A stretch of 64,000 bases of DNA from Centropus unirufus (taxonomy: Eukaryota > Chordata > Aves > Cuculiformes > Centropidae), in assembly GCA_013397695.1 (NCBI GenBank), contig VYZI01000323.1, positions 626,303-690,302 on the forward strand. The letters run 5' to 3'. The notes under the pieces were generated by a model. That model saw only the letters and a program-made list of their open reading frames with translations, was not told the origin of the DNA and made no database searches. The translations under genes and the position numbers were made by a program. Shown here piece by piece: positions 61,388 through 64,000 of this stretch (positions are counted from its first letter, which is position 1; every line of letters begins with the position of its first letter).

Positions 61388-61992
61388 TGTGCTGGTTTGC
61401 TGGGATAGAATTTATTTTCTTCATGGTCGCTAGTAAGGGGCTATGTTTTGGGTTTGTGCCAGAAATAACGTAGATAATACAGGGATGTTTTAGTTATTGC
61501 TGAGCAGCGCTGACAGAGTTAAGGCCTTTACTACTTCCCACACCACCCCATTAGCAAGTAGGTTGGAGTTGCACAAAAAGTCAGGAGGGGACACAGCTGG
61601 GACAGCTGACCCCAACTGACCAACAGGATAGTCTATACCATCTGACATCATGCTCAGCAATAAAATCTGGGGGAAGAAGGAAGGGCTGACATTCAGAGTA
61701 ATGGCAGATGTCTTCCCAAGTAACTTATGTGTGATGGAGTGCTGCTTTCCTGGAGTTGGTTGAACAACCACCTAATGACGGGAAGTGGTGAATGAATTCC
61801 TAGGTTTGCTTTGATTGCACACATGGCTCTTGCTTTACTTATTAATCTTTTTACCTATTTTACCTATATTGCTTTACCTATTAAACCTATTGACCTCAAC
61901 CCATGAATTTTATCACTTTCACTCTTCCAGTTCTCTTCCCTGTTCCACCAGGGGGGAAGGAGTGAGCAGTTGTGTGGAGCTTAACCACAACA
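61388..61992 (+). mobile_element. Solo LTR of an avian ERVL-like family
   Basis: Starts TGTGCTGGTTTGCTGGGATA and ends GTGTGGAGCTTAACCACAACA, giving TG...CA termini. Inside are AGGAGGGGACACAGCTGGGA, CAGCTGACCCCAACTGACCA, a degenerate TATA region (GCAATAAAATCTGGGGGAAG), TGTCTTCCCAAGTAACTT, GAAGTGGTGAATGAATTCCT and a run of ACCTATT repeats with ATTAAA before the R/U5 part. No internal retroviral genes adjoin it, so it is a solo LTR. Flanking pentamers TAAGG and GTATA do not match, so no target duplication is visible. It is the same broad family as the inverted LTR at 21,569, but visibly diverged from it. Confidence 0.85.
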
Positions 61993-63880
61993 GTATACAA
62001 AATAATATTAGACTTCTTGTTGAAGAATTTTGGGAATTTTGTATATATTGTTACATTAAATAATTCCTACATTGTATGGCTGTGATTACATAAGTATTGA
62101 AGGTTCACCTAACAGCCTTCTAAATCCTCATTAATGGAAAGGGTGTTAAACAAAGACAGGAAATTAAACAATAAGTGAACGGGAAATGGTGGCCTGTGAT
62201 ATTTTACTGTAGAAGTGGCAAAAGAAGGTTCCCCTCACTTTGTTAGGTACACACGTTAATAACAAGTAACAATCAGTAATTAGCAACAATTGCTATTTGT
62301 CAGTCCTGAAGAATGCAAAGATTTATGGACTTTAAAAGTGTAATTGATTAAAAACATCTCAGGTAAATGTGTAAAGGCTGAATATAAAACTGGAACATAA
62401 ATGGAATAATAATAAATGGAATCACACCACTGGAATGACCAGAAGAAAAGTGTAAGAGGAATGAACTTCCCCACCTCTCAGGAAGCCACCTCAACTGCAA
62501 CTATTTCAGTCTAGCTCAGATGATGAATCTGCTTGCAAGTTGTCTATCTTGGTAGCCACCTACTGAAAATTCTTGAATTTTAAGAAGAAAATATGGCTCT
62601 GGCCAGCCTCCCTCTCTCTCTATTTGTAGGGAAAGGGGAGATGGAAAAAACTCTTGGAACATTCTGCTGGAGAAACAGGCCACCAGGATGACCTGGAAAT
62701 GTAGCCCGCCTGAACAAGTCTTGCTCATCCAAACAACCTTGCAAGAATGTACCACTGTTGTCTTTAACTACATCAGGGTAAAAAGCGCAAAGGGAAAGAG
62801 CGGAACAATTATCAATACATATATTATTATATATAATACATATATTAGCATATAACATTGGTTAGAAAATAAATTCAGCCTGTAATTTATCGCACATAAT
62901 TATCAAGCTAGATCTAAGGATTCACTTCTTCTAGCTGGTATATGGAGCCTTGTGACAGAGGAACCCTTTTGCAGAGATTTGAATAGATACATGTATGCAT
63001 ACAAAAAGCATCGCTTCTCCTAACACATCTGAAAATACCAAGTCCTCCTCTGCAGCTGAATACTGACTGGAAAATGTCATTTTTAACCCATTTCTAAAAG
63101 CATCACGTAACTATCAAAAAAAAACCAAAATCCCCTTACAGATCTACTGAATGGCCAGCCTCTTATATTTTACTCATCCATAAGTACAAATGCAGCCATA
63201 ATTACAGTAGGTACCTCACTGAACTCACCAAATATTTAGATTGAGCTTTTCAGGTCAGGTAATAAACACTGCACAGAAGACCTGAATCAGGCTCTAGCAC
63301 ACAAGAGGAGGAGAGCACGCAGAACGCAGGAAACACCAATAGAATTACATGGTTACCCTTATGTAGATATAAATATTATCCTTCTGATTCTGATGCATGA
63401 GTCTCTTTTCATTCTGGTCCTTTGAAGCGCAAACACACATAAAATCATGAGGAGTTATTTTTATCAGTTATTTGGTACCATCATGATACCTGAATTATAA
63501 GGAAAACTGAACTATAAGAAAAACTATAGGAAAACTATAAGAACTATTTCATGGATTAAAAACAGTATTCTGCTGTAGCTATAACCCAAATGATGACCTA
63601 CCAATCCATAAAAGTAGGAATTTTATCCAGGAATTGTTATTTAATAAGTATTTTAGTATCTTTTGGAACAAAAAAAAAACAACCAAAAAACCACATATTC
63701 ATGGTTTTCCCTCAAATAACAATTTGAAAAACTAGCGAGTAATCCAACTGCTACACAGTGGAAGCTAATCTAGGAAGGTATTGTCAGTACAGCATATAAG
63801 AAGTCCTTCTTAAAAGCAACACAAACAAAAGAAGACAGCAACCACACTGACCACTTGATGTTTAGCACACTGGTTCTCAC
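61993..63880. other. AT-rich unique sequence
   Basis: No gene was recognised. Contains TA-rich sequence at 62,815-62,860 and a short tandem repeat at 63,491-63,547. The 79-92-codon minus frames at 62,516-62,858 overlap each other in different frames and have no recognisable domain. Confidence 0.55.
63491..63547 (+). repeat. Short tandem repeat, 17-base then shortened units
   Basis: TGAATTATAAGGAAAAC is followed by TGAACTATAAGAAAAAC and then by shortened copies TATAGGAAAAC and TATAAGAAC. Confidence 0.85.
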
Positions 63881-64000
63881 CTGGAAGAGGCACGCTGGCT
63901 TTCCAGGAACTGGAGGAACTCCAGCCCTGCTTTTGTAGGCAGATGTCGACACATTGGTTTGAGATATTTGAGTCCGGGAGCCAGCACTCAGCTCTCCACG
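63881..64000 (-). CDS. Candidate coding exon, cut by window edge
   Basis: On the minus strand the sequence is open from the window edge through exactly 40 codons and ends at a consensus splice donor, TTCCAG|GTGAGAACC, with the last exon base at 63,881. The frame would carry residues such as SAYKSRAGVPPVPGKP, a serine-, proline- and basic-rich stretch of the kind seen in disordered regions of large cytoplasmic or scaffold proteins. A second frame is also open over this short length. The upstream acceptor is outside the window. I do not recognise the protein, so no symbol is given. If real, the whole window to the left is intron or 3' sequence of this gene. Confidence 0.3.

Noticed and set aside
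1..64000. Bacterial or phage system, operon or CRISPR array
   Set aside because: No dense long frames, ribosome-binding pattern or regularly spaced repeats; CR1 and avian LTR content places the window in a bird genome.
1..64000. Complete endogenous retrovirus
   Set aside because: Only two solo LTRs in opposite orientation were found, with no gag, pol or env-like sequence between or beside them.

Overview
The window reads as AT-rich vertebrate nuclear DNA, almost certainly from a bird. The recognisable repeats are CR1 LINE copies, many ending in the ATTCTATGA/TTCTGTGA-type tails of avian CR1, plus two solo LTRs of an ERVL-like family that is abundant in birds. No bacterial-type gene organisation is present. 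No complete protein-coding gene, rRNA, tRNA or CRISPR array could be supported. The long open frames are chance frames or lie inside or antisense to CR1. The sequence looks like a long intron or a gene-poor intergenic stretch.

Layout. 1-14.6 kb: mostly unique AT-rich sequence with one ancient CR1 relic (about 5.28-5.50 kb). 14.6-17.4 kb: a pyrimidine tract followed by a purine tract, a GC-richer patch (15.6-16.3 kb) and an old minus-strand CR1. 17.4-24 kb: unique sequence with a precursor-microRNA-like hairpin (18.76-18.84 kb), a possible TATA-driven first exon on the minus strand (about 20.17-19.89 kb), and a minus-strand solo LTR (21.57-22.11 kb). 24-34 kb: the repeat-densest part, with a deleted CR1, a three-piece CR1 composite (27.3-28.2 kb), a short CR1, and the largest CR1 (31.7-33.8 kb, minus strand, about 2.1 kb) carrying decayed reverse-transcriptase frames. 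34-48 kb: mostly unique, with segments that look like conserved non-coding elements (42.1-42.35 and 43.2-43.4 kb). 48-56.5 kb: two plus-strand CR1 copies and, between them, a candidate minus-strand terminal exon with AATAAA (52.3-52.65 kb). 56.5-64 kb: a perfect 13-bp inverted repeat, a second candidate minus-strand terminal exon (58.5-58.65 kb), an ancient plus-strand CR1, a plus-strand solo LTR, and an open segment ending in a consensus splice donor that runs off the right edge (63,881-64,000, minus strand).

If the splice-site candidates are real, they share one direction: a minus-strand transcription unit entering from the right, with possible alternative ends at about 58.5 and 52.3 kb and a possible internal start at about 20.2 kb. 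This is inference from splice, TATA and poly(A) motifs; no product was recognised. I found no convincing new biological system. The most distinctive unexplained signals are the 18.76-kb hairpin and the 56.77-kb inverted repeat.
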